Source of the DNA: Chrysomallon squamiferum
Taxonomy: Eukaryota; Mollusca; Gastropoda; Neomphalida; Peltospiridae
Assembly (NCBI GenBank): GCA_012295275.1
Contig: CM022672.1
Location: 33,784,254-33,834,253 of the forward strand
Length of the DNA: 50,000 nt
Reading direction: 5' to 3'
Both the position numbers and the translations under genes were made by a program. This document shows, piece by piece, positions 33,937-45,064 of this stretch. The stretch's first letter is position 1, and every line of letters begins with the position of its first letter. Below the pieces are notes generated by a model. That model was not told the origin of the DNA, searched no databases, and was given only the letters and a program-made list of their open reading frames with translations.

Positions 33937-34005
33937 GAAGCTTTGGATGAACACATTTTTGATGAACCAACAACAGAAGCCATTGAAAATAACAATGTGG
34001 ATTGA
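33937..34005 (+). CDS. Candidate terminal coding exon, acidic C-terminus
   Basis: A strong acceptor (catttttttgttttcttag) is followed in phase 0 by 22 codons and TGA: EALDEHIFDEPTTEAI, then ENNNVD. The peptide is acidic, lacks low-complexity bias and is typical of a cytosolic protein tail. The other two frames are less convincing, though one is open longer. A candidate AATAAA lies near 34566, some 560 bases downstream and beyond a long GA tract. It is on the plus strand inside the proposed large intron of the minus-strand PH gene, so it would belong to a nested or overlapping gene whose upstream exons I cannot identify. Gene family unknown. Confidence 0.4.
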   Translation, partial: EALDEHIFDEPTTEAIENNNVD

Positions 34006-34091
34006 GCATGCAAATATTTTAAACACTGAAAACGAATTCTGTCTGTCTGTGCTGTGTTTGTTATTATGTAAGAGAAAAACCTAGCTAAGGC

Positions 34092-34226
<135 letters not shown>

Positions 34227-34246
34227 TGTGTGTGTGTGTGTGTGTG

Positions 34247-34435
34247 ATTACTCTAATCTGCTTCATTAATCAGAAATATTATTAGCTGTCGAGAATGAAA
34301 AAAGAAATATTCGTTCAAGCTGATTGTTAGATTGATACAGTGAAAAGGGACAAAGAATGAAAAAAATGATATTGGAGTCTGAAATACAGTCAAATTTTTT
34401 ATTATCTATTTGATAATTTATTTATCAGTATTATA

Positions 34436-34475
<40 letters not shown>

Positions 34476-34505
34476 TTTATTAAATAATTATTTTTTTTTT
34501 TTCTT

Positions 34506-34540
<35 letters not shown>

Positions 34541-34915
34541 GCACCCTCGGAAAACTTAATATTTAATAATAAAAAGATTTATTATCATCTGTTGTTGTTT
34601 TTATTGTGACACATTTAATAAATCTTCTCCATTTAGCCAAGTATAATTATGTCAGTAATATTACAATTCTGATGAACATAAAACATTTATTTAAAAAAAA
34701 AATTTTTATTTCTTTTTTTTAATGTCAGATATTTTCTCTCTTATAAAAGTGTGCAGTGGTAATTTACGAAATTTTTGTGAATTTGAAGAAATATAAACAA
34801 ACAAATTTTAAATATTTTATAAAATAAATATTATGTAGATAAATAGCCATATATGGATACTTGTAATATAGATATAAGGATAGGTAGATAGATAGAAAGA
34901 TTATCTAGAGATGTA

Positions 34916-34951
<36 letters not shown>

Positions 34952-35120
34952 ACACACACACACACACACTATGATTACACTGAATTATATATAAAAATTT
35001 TAATTAACCTGTTCCTGTATATACATGTTATATTATAAGTTGCTGAGGAGTATTTGTTTTTAATTCATATCAAGTCATGCAGACCTAACACCTGTTACAT
35101 GGTTAGATGTTGAAACAGGA
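34247..35120. other. AT-rich DNA with ATT, poly-T and GA/CA tracts; no gene
   Basis: ATT at about 34439-34473, poly-T at about 34491-34535, GA at about 34918-34948 followed by CA to 34968. Confidence 0.75.
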
Positions 35121-35500
35121 TCTTTGTTTTTTAATTTTTGTGCTTTTATAAATTCAGTGCAGTGTTTAAAAAAGATTAATATGAATCAATTATGCATTGG
35201 TGTTTGCATGCATAGTGTATGGCATAGGAATTTGATTAGGAGTTTGTGGGTTATGTTAGCGAATATTTGTCTGTACACGTTTGCTTATGTATGTGTATGT
35301 GTGTATATATGTGTGTATATCTGTGTGCTTGTGTGTGTGTGTGTGTCCATGTGTGTGTGTGTGTCCCTCATGGTCTGTGTGTCTGTGTGTATATGTTTGA
35401 GTACATTGTCTCAGTATATGTGTATGTATTGTGTATGAGTATATACATGTGAGTTTGTGTGTGTGTGTGTATGTTTGAAGATGTGTGTATGTTTGTAATT
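35121..35500. repeat. Degenerate GT/TATG DNA
   Basis: TG-rich with purer GT near 35331-35345 and 35454-35471. Confidence 0.85.
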
Positions 35501-35592
35501 GTCTATGAAGGTTATGTTTACTTGAACAGAATTTGTAAAGGTCACATGCACTTAACTCTTTAGTCCAGTTGAATATTTACCTTTTCTTTTTT

Positions 35593-35597
<5 letters not shown>

Positions 35598-35668
<71 letters not shown>
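35598..35668. repeat. (CT)n microsatellite
   Basis: A pure CT tract of about 70 bases preceded by an impure pyrimidine tract. Confidence 0.97.
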
Positions 35669-35671
<3 letters not shown>

Positions 35672-35748
35672 TTTTGACCTAAAATTAACAAGTGTAGGCC
35701 AGAACTGTGTTCATGTACGTAACACATAGATTTTACATTACTGAACTT

Positions 35749-35762
35749 GTTACACGTGTAAC
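35749..35762. promoter_or_regulatory. 14-bp perfect palindrome centred on CACGTG
   Basis: GTTACACGTGTAAC is fully self-complementary, with an E-box core at 35753-35758. It lies in a less AT-rich segment (35690-35890) without a visible gene. Confidence 0.4.
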
Positions 35763-36004
35763 GTGTTTCTGACCACCAGGAAGTAACACCCTTGTTACAA
35801 GACACTTGGTTACATTCTACACCTGTACAAAACTATTCCACTCACACCTGAAACCTCTTGGCATATCAAGGTCACACGGAAATGTTTGTACAGACAGACA
35901 GACAGACAGTATATTTACAAATTTAACACACAGTAATACTGATTATAAACATCAACACACAAACTTAATGTTCCTCGTAATGGTTACATAAAGTTATAAT
36001 ACAC

Positions 36005-36093
36005 AGTGATGTGTGTATGTGTGCATGTTTATGTTTGTTTATGTGTTTATGTGTGTTTGCATGCTTATGTGTTTGTGTGTGCATGTGCATGTG

Positions 36094-36125
<32 letters not shown>
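36005..36125. repeat. GT/TGCATG microsatellite
   Basis: TG-rich, pure GT at about 36098-36124. Confidence 0.93.
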
Positions 36126-36129
<4 letters not shown>

Positions 36130-36333
36130 GCATACTTATAAATAGGCAAATATGTCTTTACTGCACCTTAGTATTTTTTAAACAGCTAAACTCTTTTAGG
36201 AATTTTAACATTTTTATAAAAAGATTTCTTTTTCATGTAGACAGCATGGTTTTTTAAAAATATACAGTAAAAAAAAATTCAAACACACCATAAGATTTCT
36301 TTATGACATGTCTTTGTGACATTTTTCACATTA

Positions 36334-36372
<39 letters not shown>

Positions 36373-36373
36373 A

Positions 36374-36412
<39 letters not shown>
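36334..36412. repeat. (TATC)n followed by (TA)n
   Basis: TATC changes to TA near 36371. Confidence 0.97.
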
Positions 36413-36415
<3 letters not shown>

Positions 36416-36599
36416 AGTAAGATTTATTTTTCTTACAGACATTAAGATTTCCATTTCATATCCAAAATACATGACATTTTATCACAGAGAAATATTGTGA
36501 TGTATTTTTTCAAACAACACAGTTTTCATGTTGTTACTCACACCAATTTGAAAAGCATTTCAACAACTCTTTTGGCAGTGAAGGTTTTATTTTATTTAT

Positions 36600-36700
36600 T
36601 CAGGTACCGAACCATTTATTCTGCATGCAGGAATCTGGAAAATCTGGCTATTCTTGGAAACTGGCCGTTTGTTTTAATTTCTGCGATGCCAAGACAGGTG
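36600..36700 (+). other. Exon-like segment or MITE terminus
   Basis: Acceptor ttttatttatttattcag and donor GACAG|gtgaga bound 94 bases at 36604-36697. Frame 0 reads VPNHLFCMQESGKSGYSWKL, then AVCFNFCDAKT and is open; a second frame is also open. However, caggtaccgaaccatttatt matches the left end of the MITE at 39507 (caggtatcaattattcagca) in order and content, so this may be a terminal fragment of that family mimicking an exon. Confidence 0.35.
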
Positions 36701-37580
36701 AGAATGTTTTTTGTGTTTACAGGTCTCACAACACACTTTTATTTTATTTCAGTTTATTATTATTTCTGTCTGTCTGTTAGAAACACAACTTGCTAGTGAA
36801 AAATCATAATCAGTACAGAGTATTTCAAGAATTGTAAAGAATTAATAAAGATCAAAACAGACATTACTTTAAAAGTGTGTTTTAATTTCTGTGTGTTAAA
36901 TACAGTTTTATTCTTTATTTTTTTCTTTGTTTTTTTTTAATTTTATATTTTGTTTAAAGATTTAGCCTGAATCCAGAAATCAAAATAATACTCAACTCCA
37001 TACCACTTCTGGTCTCAAAGTTTTCCAGTTAAATGTTTACAGAAATATTTTAATTTGTATTAACTCGGAGAAATAAAGAAAAAGTGTTTTTTTAGACATT
37101 TAAATGAGGTCCCAATCGAAATACAATACAGACACACTGACGTGTGTATGAAAAGACAGGAAATATAAAAAATGATATCAGCAGACGCAGTCATTGTTAA
37201 AATCAGCACATTGAATACCAGGTATCACACCAGTAATGTAATTCTGAAGTATTAAACATGTCAAGTAAGCTTTGTATGCCACACCCAACTGTTAAAAAAA
37301 AAAAAAAATTAAATTGGAATGTGTTGAGCAGAAAATATGATGCTGTTTTCCAAACAACCGTGAACAAAGGGTAGCTGTTGTTGTGAGACAGACTGGTATT
37401 GAACGGAAATAAAAGATGCTTTTATTTGATTGTTGTTTTTTCATTTTTATGTTTTGTTTGTTTGTTTGTTTGTTTTGGGTTTTTTTTTTTTTTTTCTTGG
37501 TTTTTTTCATGCATGCTTTCTGTGTATTAAGATCTTTTTCATGTAATGTGCTTAATATAACTATATAAATTATACAACTA
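36701..37580. other. AT-rich DNA, no gene
   Basis: Poly-T near 36930 and 37477-37495, poly-A near 37294, (TTTG)n near 37450. Confidence 0.65.
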
Positions 37581-37581
37581 G

Positions 37582-37583
<2 letters not shown>

Positions 37584-37677
<94 letters not shown>
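37584..37677. repeat. (GA)n microsatellite
   Basis: A pure GA run of about 92 bases. Confidence 0.97.
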
Positions 37678-37678
<1 letters not shown>

Positions 37679-37789
37679 TTAATTATGTGTATGTTGAAAA
37701 CCAAATACATACCAAGATGTATTTTATGCAAGTGATTAAATTAAAAGGTTTTAATAGAAGAAATATATTATTACTTTCATTATCATTAT

Positions 37790-37830
37790 AATCATCATCA
37801 TCATTATCATCATCATCATCATCATCATTA
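37790..37830. repeat. (ATC)n microsatellite
   Basis: An ATC/TCA tract of about 37 bases. Confidence 0.9.
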
Positions 37831-38240
37831 TTTGTCTAAAGGCTTCCAACTCTGAATAATGAAAATCAAAGTTGGCTAATTTTCACACTCATTTTTTATT
37901 TTTTATTTTTTAACCTAAGCTCAAAAAAAAAAAAAAATTAACTATATAAAAGAAATTAATATTATAGTAATAAAAAAAAAATTTAGTAAAAATAAATAAA
38001 TAATAAACCATGAAGAAATTCCTTTAAAATATTTATTTTCATAAAAAAAAAAAAAAGTTTTTGTAACAATGAACCAAATAAAACAATGTAACACGTACAA
38101 AGACAACATTACAAAATTTACTATGCTGTTGACAGCATCGTTCAGCATCATCGCTGTCAACCATCAACAACCTGACAAATATTTGCTGTACCTGTCACAT
38201 GTGTGAAAATCACTCAGCTCACAGGTAAACTTGTCCAGGT
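37831..38240. other. AT-rich DNA with a short perfect hairpin
   Basis: Poly-A tracts near 37925, 37972 and 38045. gttgacagc at 38128-38136 and gctgtcaac at 38153-38161 form a 9-bp perfect stem with a 16-base loop. No gene. Confidence 0.6.
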
Positions 38241-38900
38241 AAATAGGTAACAGTTTAACTGACAGATATACAGGGATTGCACTGTATGATCTTTGTATTA
38301 CCACCATATTTACAACAGTTACATTACAATTATAGATAAAAAGGTAATAGTTACATTGTAATAATAGTAAATAGGTGATGGTTTTACAAGTTACAGTGAC
38401 TTTGTTACAGTCATAAATTATAATAGGTAATAGTTACATTATAAGTTTTTAATTAACGTATGTATTGTATGATCTATGTATTACCATCATAATGTAATAG
38501 TTAATAGTTACATAATAATTATTGTAAATAGGTAATAGTTTAATTAACAGATGTATGGACTGGACTGTATGATCTATGTTTTTACATAATTGTTGTAAGT
38601 AATAGTTATAAAGTTATTATAGGTGAATGAACAACAGTCTAATAGTTGCAGCACTCATATTTATGATCTCTGTTTTCACCATTTATTATGGTAAACAGTA
38701 TAAGTAGTAGTTACTACACAACTGTAGGTAATATGTTACATATATACTTGATCTATGTATTAACAACATGTACAGTCATAATAATTATAAACATGTAATA
38801 GTTACATTATGATTATAGTAACTAATAGGTAACAGGTAATAGTTACATAATTATTGGTAAATAGGTAATAATTTGTTACAGAGATTTTATGTAACAGATA
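38241..38900. repeat. Diverged ~100-bp tandem array
   Basis: The words tgtatgatctatgtattacca and aggtaatagttacat recur about every 90-110 bases (for example 38284, 38466 and 38566). Confidence 0.75.
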
Positions 38901-39119
38901 ATAGTTATGTTAATAGTATAACTAAAAGAAACAATAGAGTTTTGTCTCTCCCATTTGTGTTGGCTACATAAAACCATCATCATAAAGAGAAAATAGGGTT
39001 TTAACCTGTTTATATGAATATAATCTATAAACTTTGATGACCATAATGTATATGAATTATCACACGTAATGTATGCTATACAATGTATTATCACATTTAC
39101 TATCATTGTAATTATAGGT

Positions 39120-39506
39120 AAATACGTACTAAATTAACATGTTAAAGGGTTTTTATTGAGAAATCTGTGAAGATAATAGTTTATGGGAATCACATTGCAG
39201 TTTCTATTCTATCAACATATTACCATTGTCACGATGTGTAATATCTTTATAATATTCTGAACATTATAATTTAACTACCATGTTATACAGATCATGAAAT
39301 CTGTGATAAGTTTATGGGAATCGCATAGTAGTGTATATTCTATAGCTGTATTTACCAGTGTGTTATTATCATAATATGTTAAGTATTACAGTTTAACTAG
39401 CATGTTATATGGATCATACTCTGAAATCTGTGATGATAATAAAGTTTATTACATAGCAGTGCTGTTCTGTTAGTGTATTACCACTCTGTACTAACAATTT
39501 TAAATA
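39120..39506. repeat. ~130-bp tandem array, left part
   Basis: The anchor gaaatctgtga is at 39159, 39297 and 39423, with tttatgggaatc, gcagt and taactaccatgttata blocks in the same order. It is interrupted at 39507 by a MITE and resumes at 39793. Confidence 0.8.
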
Positions 39507-39792
39507 CAGGTATCAATTATTCAGCATCCTGAAATCCAGAAAGACCAGAATACCAGAATTTTTTTCCCCTTGCTCTTTTTACAGTTCACACAAACTACTC
39601 TTTCAAGCCTCATGACGTTCATTCACTCGCCGCATTGTTTACGTGTCGAGTCACAAGAGTTTTTTTTTTTTTTTAGTTTTAAAATGTTTATGTTTAATTA
39701 TTTACATTATTTAGATGCCTTGGTACCAGAAAAATCCAGAAATCCAGAATGCCTCAGGCCCCAAGGAGTCCAGATAATTGGTCTGGTATCTG
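39507..39792. mobile_element. 286-bp pogo/Tigger-like MITE with TA target duplication
   Basis: The left end caggtatcaattattcagca and the reverse complement of the right end (cagataccagaccaattatc) are imperfect inverted repeats starting with CAG. TA lies immediately outside both ends (ata|cag and ctg|tat). The ends continue with several ccaga/ccagaat words in opposing orientation. The interior (poly-T runs, cattgtttacgtgtcgagtc) has no ORF. CAG-starting termini plus TA duplication are the hallmark of the pogo/Tigger branch of Tc1/mariner. It sits inside a tandem array, so the empty site can be read from neighbouring units. Confidence 0.7.
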
Positions 39793-39935
39793 TATTTACA
39801 ATTTAACTAGAATGTTATAGGGCCCATGTTCTATGTTCCCTGATACTTTATAGTAAATTATTGTGCAGTATCTTAACCTTCCCTATCAACTGTTTGTATT
39901 GCAGCCATGTACTGTTGATATAATTACAGGTAAAA
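39793..39935. repeat. ~130-bp tandem array, right part
   Basis: tatttacaatttaactagaatgttatag continues the array unit after the MITE; compare ttacagtttaactagcatgttatatgg near 39387. Confidence 0.7.
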
Positions 39936-40470
39936 AATATGTAATTAACAAACAACAGGGATTCTGCACCATGGACAAACATGGTCAAGCCTTTTAACAC
40001 CAAGACTGACAGCTTTTAGGATCAATACCTATAAACGTATCCTTTGAAACAACATGACGCACTGTTCAAACTAATCTGACTTTACTAAACCACTAATCCA
40101 AGGATGACAAGGCAGATTCCTGACAGATAAACTAAACCATTAGAGGATTAGGACTTTAGGAAAGTTTGATTGATGGGTGATGTGTTTATGGTGTGTTACA
40201 TCATCAGATATACCTGCAGGGTTAATAATTAGAGGTAATGACAACAGACAGGTGTAATGTGTGTGTGTGTGTGTGTTACAGATGTTGTGACATACTGCAA
40301 ATATTACATAATGGATACCTTACTGAAGAATTTCTTGTTTACAGTTTATAGAATATACTGTTTCTTTTTCTGGAAATTTTATTTATTTATTATTATTATT
40401 AAAAAAAATTTTCGAAATAAAAAAAATTTTCTTTTTTTGGATCAATGTAATCATGTGTATATATATATAT
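39936..40470. other. Non-repetitive DNA, no supported gene
   Basis: A short (GT)n lies at about 40257-40275. No bounded open frame. Confidence 0.6.
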
Positions 40471-40890
40471 ATAAAATTTTTTTTTTTTTTTTTTATTTAA
40501 TTTTTTTTTTTTTGTTTTTGTTCCCCTAATTCAATTTAACATAAAACTGAAATTAAAATGATATCCTGTATAAAACATGCCTAATATACTCATTTACAGA
40601 AAAATAACTAAAAAGTTTTATTGTATTTTATTTCATGGTCCAATTTTTATTTTACTTTTCATTCTTGTATACAGTGAAAATAGCAAATACCAACTGAATG
40701 CTTTTAATGATCATAAAGAAAATGTTTTAAAAAATTAATGAACTTAATTATGGAATAATAAATTATAAATTAAAACAAACGAAATATGAAAACAATTATT
40801 CTATAAAAACAAAATAATGCTATTCTTGTTTTACAATACTTCAAAGTTATTAAGATTATTTTTATAAAAATAATTATCAGTTTTCAAAAA
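40470..40890. other. AT-rich DNA with poly-T, no gene
   Basis: T runs at about 40479-40515; otherwise unremarkable. Confidence 0.7.
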
Positions 40891-40892
40891 CT

Positions 40893-41056
40893 ATTAGTTG
40901 ACTTACTGTGTGTCTGTGTGTGTGCGTGCGTGCGTGCATGTGTTTGTTTTCGAATGTGTATTTATGTGAGCGTATGTAAGTTAATGTAACCCATGACGTT
41001 ACGAAATATAATTTTTTTTTTTTTTTTTTTTTTTAATTGTAATAATTGCACTGGTC

Positions 41057-41098
<42 letters not shown>
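40893..41098. repeat. Dispersed ~200-bp repeat, copy 1
   Basis: It begins attagttgacttactgtg, passes through GT/GCGT DNA, gtgtatttatgtgagcg, ttaatgtaacccatgac, a poly-T run and aattgtaataattgcactg, and ends in (ATT)n. Copy 2 at 46479-46684 has all these blocks in the same order. Confidence 0.85.
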
Positions 41099-41113
<15 letters not shown>

Positions 41114-41330
41114 TATTTATTTATTTATTTATTTTTATAGTTTTATTTTATTTCAGTGTTTGCGCTAACGCAATAATAACGGTACTGTACTCCCACTGTG
41201 GTTTAATGTGTTATGTCACAGACAACAACAAAAAACACAAAAAAAAAATGGTGTCCTAACCATATCAGTTTCAAACACTATTGTTAAAAAATAAATAATT
41301 TTAAAAAACAAAAACAATAATAACACTTAC

Positions 41331-41406
41331 CCCAGACATTTAACCATCCTTCAACTCGACACGGGAAACTCTCGATTTGAAACTTTCGTTTCTGAGTCGC
41401 CATCAT
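41331..41406 (-). CDS. First coding exon of a PH-domain gene
   Basis: On the minus strand an in-frame TAA (41458-41460) is followed by 17 sense codons and then ATG ATG at 41401-41406. The second ATG has A at -3 and G at +4 and may be the true start. The exon encodes MATQKRKFQIESF, then PCRVEGWLNVW, and ends in phase 1 at TGGG|gtaagtg, an excellent donor. VEGWL is the common opening of a PH domain (first beta strand), and basic residues precede it. The exon lies in a segment with frequent CG dinucleotides, as expected for an active animal promoter. It joins in phase to 7599-7723. No signal peptide is present, so the product would be intracellular, acting at a membrane through the PH fold. I cannot name the family. 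Confidence 0.65.
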
Positions 41407-41960
41407 GATTAGGTAACAATCCACACGATTAAAACGCGCATCGTTTCCACAACGTTGTTAAAAAACCGCTTAAATCCATCCTATTGAAACCGCACGCGAA
41501 ACTGTCGCAGCCGTCTACGACGTACAATAACAGTCACACTAGTCTGGGCGCCTTTTCAGGTAGCAGCAGCACTACGCTAATATGGCGTAGTAATATATTT
41601 CACCCTCCACTATAACAGTACCGCGAATACTCATCTACATGCACACGAGCAAGTATCTGTCATTCTGCGTGACGTTTTCGTTACGTACAGTTCAGCTGTA
41701 TAACAAAAAAATTTACGCGGTTATATTTGAAAAAAAAAAAAAGAAGTGTTATACGGGAGATACGTCACGAACTGCCGGTGAACTATATTGTTATTGTACA
41801 TCCAAGACCGCGCGGTGTTGTAAGGTTAAACCATGTGCTTGTCGTGGCTAATTTTAGACTGTGGAAATCCTCGCTGACAGTCGTAGATCGGCCGAAGCGA
41901 GGCGGTAGTGACTCAGTTAAATGTGTTACCCGCGCTAAAAAGAAGAAATGATAACGTGAT
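41407..41960 (-). promoter_or_regulatory. CpG-containing 5'UTR and putative promoter of the PH gene
   Basis: CG dinucleotides are far more frequent here than in the flanking 30 kb (for example 41435-41540, 41655-41700 and 41760-41945). No strong TATA box is placed at a clear distance from the ATG; ccatatta near 41575 (read on minus) is a weak CArG-like site. The open frames on plus across 41639-41951 lack splice sites or domains and probably only reflect low stop density. Confidence 0.5.
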
Positions 41961-42045
41961 TGGCGTGCGTCAGTATAGTATTAATAGTTTTTACTGTTCG
42001 ATTGATTGTTCCGATTATTATTAATAATAATATTACTTTTGCGTT

Positions 42046-42140
42046 TTAGTTCTCTCTCTCTCTTTCTTTCTCTCATCCTTTCTTTCTCTTTCTTTCTCTT
42101 TCTCTCTTCTTTCTCTCTTTCTCTCTTTCTCTCTCTCATC
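42046..42140. repeat. Impure (CT)n/(CTTT)n tract
   Basis: Pyrimidine tract with TTT interruptions just upstream (on minus) of the CpG segment. Confidence 0.93.
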
Positions 42141-43320
42141 AGAGCAAAAGATATATTTTTTATGTTGTTCTCCCTCATCATCAAGGATATAATAATAATA
42201 ATGATGATGATGATGATAATACAAAGATACATGATTAATAATAATGCTACTTCTTAAAAAGACTGCCATTTATATTTTTCAAATTCTCATAACACCTGTA
42301 TATTTTGAACAGTTTTAAGAACATAATGTTCTTCACAATTTAAAATATAAAATTTAAAATATCCAATTTTTTCTTATATAAAATTAATTTAAATTTTACT
42401 GTCCTGTTTTCTTGCTATCAAGTTTCCACTATATAGTTTGTGTCTACAAATAATGAAAATGTAATTTTGAATGTTTATGAACAACTCTGAATTATGATAA
42501 TTTATAAACTAACAAGAATGAATCTTGCGCTAAAAACATTTGTCCTGTCACTGATGAAAATCGAACAATTAATTTTATGTGGCCTAATCAAATAGCAGGG
42601 TTTCCTAAACTACTTCTGTGTCATTCACCTTCGAGTTTTTTAATCACAAACAAACATTCATTCACCCACGAAGAATTTCCCTTAGCTTTTGGATAATTTT
42701 TGTTTTATTATCCCTCTATTTATTTTTTTAAAAAAGTAAAAAAAAAAAAATTGTTATTATTGTTATTGTTATTGTTATTGCTGTTATTATTATTATTTAT
42801 TTATTTATTTATTTATTTTATTAATAATCATTTCAATACTGCATTAAAAAAAAATGCCGATGACTCGGTCTGAAGTGACTTTTGTTACTAGTTCCCGTAG
42901 CTTCTCCTCAACATTGTTATTAATACGGGTTAAAATAAATAATATTTTAAAAATTTAAATTATTAGGGAAAGAATAGAATATACTAGTTGGTAAACAATA
43001 ACAAAAATAATAAAAACAATAACAAATAAACAATATTTATGTAAATACGTCTATTTGCCAATGTTATGATGTTGATATAATTCTGTTAAGAGACGTATTT
43101 CAAGGTACATTTTTTTTTAAATTTATTTTTATAGTATTATTATTTTTTTTTTTTTATTTAATCATCATCATCGTTGTTTTTCTACCACTACATGGAATTA
43201 GTATTAAATAGCAATTAAATAATAATTTTAAAAAAAATAATAATAATAATAATAATAATAATTAATTAATTAATAACAATAACAGTAACAATTACATAAC
43301 CATAACAACAATAGCAATAA
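42141..43320. other. AT-rich DNA with ATT/ATTG/TTTA and poly-A tracts; no gene
   Basis: (ATG)n near 42200-42215, TTATTG at about 42752-42790, (TTTA)n at about 42795-42818, AAT at about 43233-43262. Nothing coding. Confidence 0.7.
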
Positions 43321-43325
43321 CTTTA

Positions 43326-43327
<2 letters not shown>

Positions 43328-43362
<35 letters not shown>

Positions 43363-43366
43363 AAAT

Positions 43367-43410
<44 letters not shown>
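43328..43410. repeat. Two (GA)n tracts
   Basis: GA runs at about 43329-43360 and 43368-43409 are separated by ttaaatta. Confidence 0.95.
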
Positions 43411-43411
<1 letters not shown>

Positions 43412-43449
43412 CAAACCTGTCGCTACTGTAAAAGGAAGAGTTCATTTTG

Positions 43450-43606
43450 AACATTCAGGTTGTCTTTATAGTCTGAAATTAAACAGAGTACCTGAAGTTA
43501 TTAAGCAGAAGTTTTCAAAATACAAAATTTAATAAATAAATAAATAAATATATAAAGAATATAGTTGAAATTAAGCATTGTTACCGTATTATACAAAAGG
43601 TCTTCA

Positions 43607-43668
<62 letters not shown>

Positions 43669-43890
43669 GATTTAAAACTAAGCATTACAGACTGTATTTA
43701 TTATTACAAAAGATCTTAAAAAAAAAAAAAATAAAATAAAAAAAAAAACACCACTGAAATTGAGCAATAATTACCGTACATATTACACACAAAGTTTTCA
43801 AACAATAATTAAAAAATACTATTCATTAGTCTCACTGAAATAAACTTTATTTACAATTACAGTAAAAAAAACTGTTTACTTAAAATGATC
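43450..43890. repeat. ~80-110 bp tandem array containing (AAT)n and poly-A
   Basis: A unit built from tgaaattaagcattgttaccgtattata, caaaaggtcttca and an A/AAT tract recurs near 43470, 43565, 43675, 43755 and 43835. The (AAT)n at about 43608-43667 and poly-A near 43720 occupy the same slot in adjacent units. Confidence 0.75.
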
Positions 43891-44088
43891 AAAATCCAAA
43901 TTTGTTGCAATACCTCCTGGTGAAAAATTATTTCTGTGGCAAAGTTGTTTTGTCAACTAATACTGAGAATGATTTTGTTATCATTTCAGATATTGCTTTA
44001 AATTATAGCGCATGTTCGTTTTAACATTTCTAAAAATAACATTTTTGTGAGCAGGTGTCAAAACTGATTTTCGTGCGGTTTGTTCAGT

Positions 44089-44101
44089 CCCCCCCCCCCC
44101 C
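44089..44101. repeat. C13 homopolymer
   Basis: A run of 13 C in an otherwise AT-rich segment. Confidence 0.95.
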
Positions 44102-44470
44102 GAACGCACACCCCTAATTTCTGTTGACTGGGACGAGGTTATTTTATCATCCATATCACTTTATTGTTGTTTTCAATTGTATGTTTATTAAAACGATGCT
44201 AACCTGGAGTCGAATAAAAACAACATTTCAGTTTTACGAACCTAAATTTATAATTTACTGCATGGTTGCAGTTAATAAAAAATTGCTGTTGTTTTTTTTT
44301 TTTTTATTTACTTTTTATTATATTCATTTTTTTTTTTTTCGTTGTTTGTTTTTATTTTATTTATTTATTTATTTATTTATTTATTATTATTATTATATAC
44401 ACTTTTATTATTTTATTTATTTTATTTTATTTTATTTTATTATTATTTTTATTTATTTTATTTATTTATT

Positions 44471-44539
<69 letters not shown>

Positions 44540-44600
44540 CAAAAACTCACCAAACGAAACAGACAACAACGTGAGTCTGAGCGCTCACTGAGCATTCACG
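44102..44600. repeat. T-rich block ending in a 67-base poly-T
   Basis: TTTA/ATT-rich DNA leads to an uninterrupted T run at about 44473-44539. The Phe-rich frames are artefacts. Confidence 0.95.
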
Positions 44601-45060
44601 CTTTTGTCGATCGATATTCAAATTAGCTATTGTTACAATCATTACGTGCGGAATACCTCAGTAAAAAAAAAACAACAACTTTTAAACAGCGACAGAGAAT
44701 AAGAACAGACGCCTGAAACAAACATCATAAAATTTTATTTTATACTTGCATGCTGTTTTATTTAATTTGACTTGTAAATACAAGTTTTGTTATCCCTAAG
44801 CAAATACATTACTTTTGTGATGACTGCAAAGTCGTCAATAAATCGCAAACAAGAGAAAGAGTTTGTGCAAAACGCTATATAAGATTGAGTCCATTTAATA
44901 CATGCATCTTCGATATTTTAATTTGTTTTATGACTAAAATCAAAAGAACATTCGTTGTGTTGATTAACCATCTATTTTTTTTTTTTTTTATAACATACCT
45001 GCTGTACTTCTGCTACTACAAATTTTTCATACTGCTAATAAAAGATAATACCTAAATCGA
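44601..45060. other. Unique AT-rich DNA, no gene
   Basis: tgagcgctca near 44579 is a perfect 10-bp palindrome just to the left. No bounded frame. Confidence 0.6.
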
Positions 45061-45064
45061 TAAT

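Noticed and set aside
41639-41951. Two overlapping plus-strand ORFs next to the PH start
   Set aside because: They lie in the CpG-containing promoter segment, lack domains, and their length fits reduced stop-codon frequency in less AT-rich DNA.
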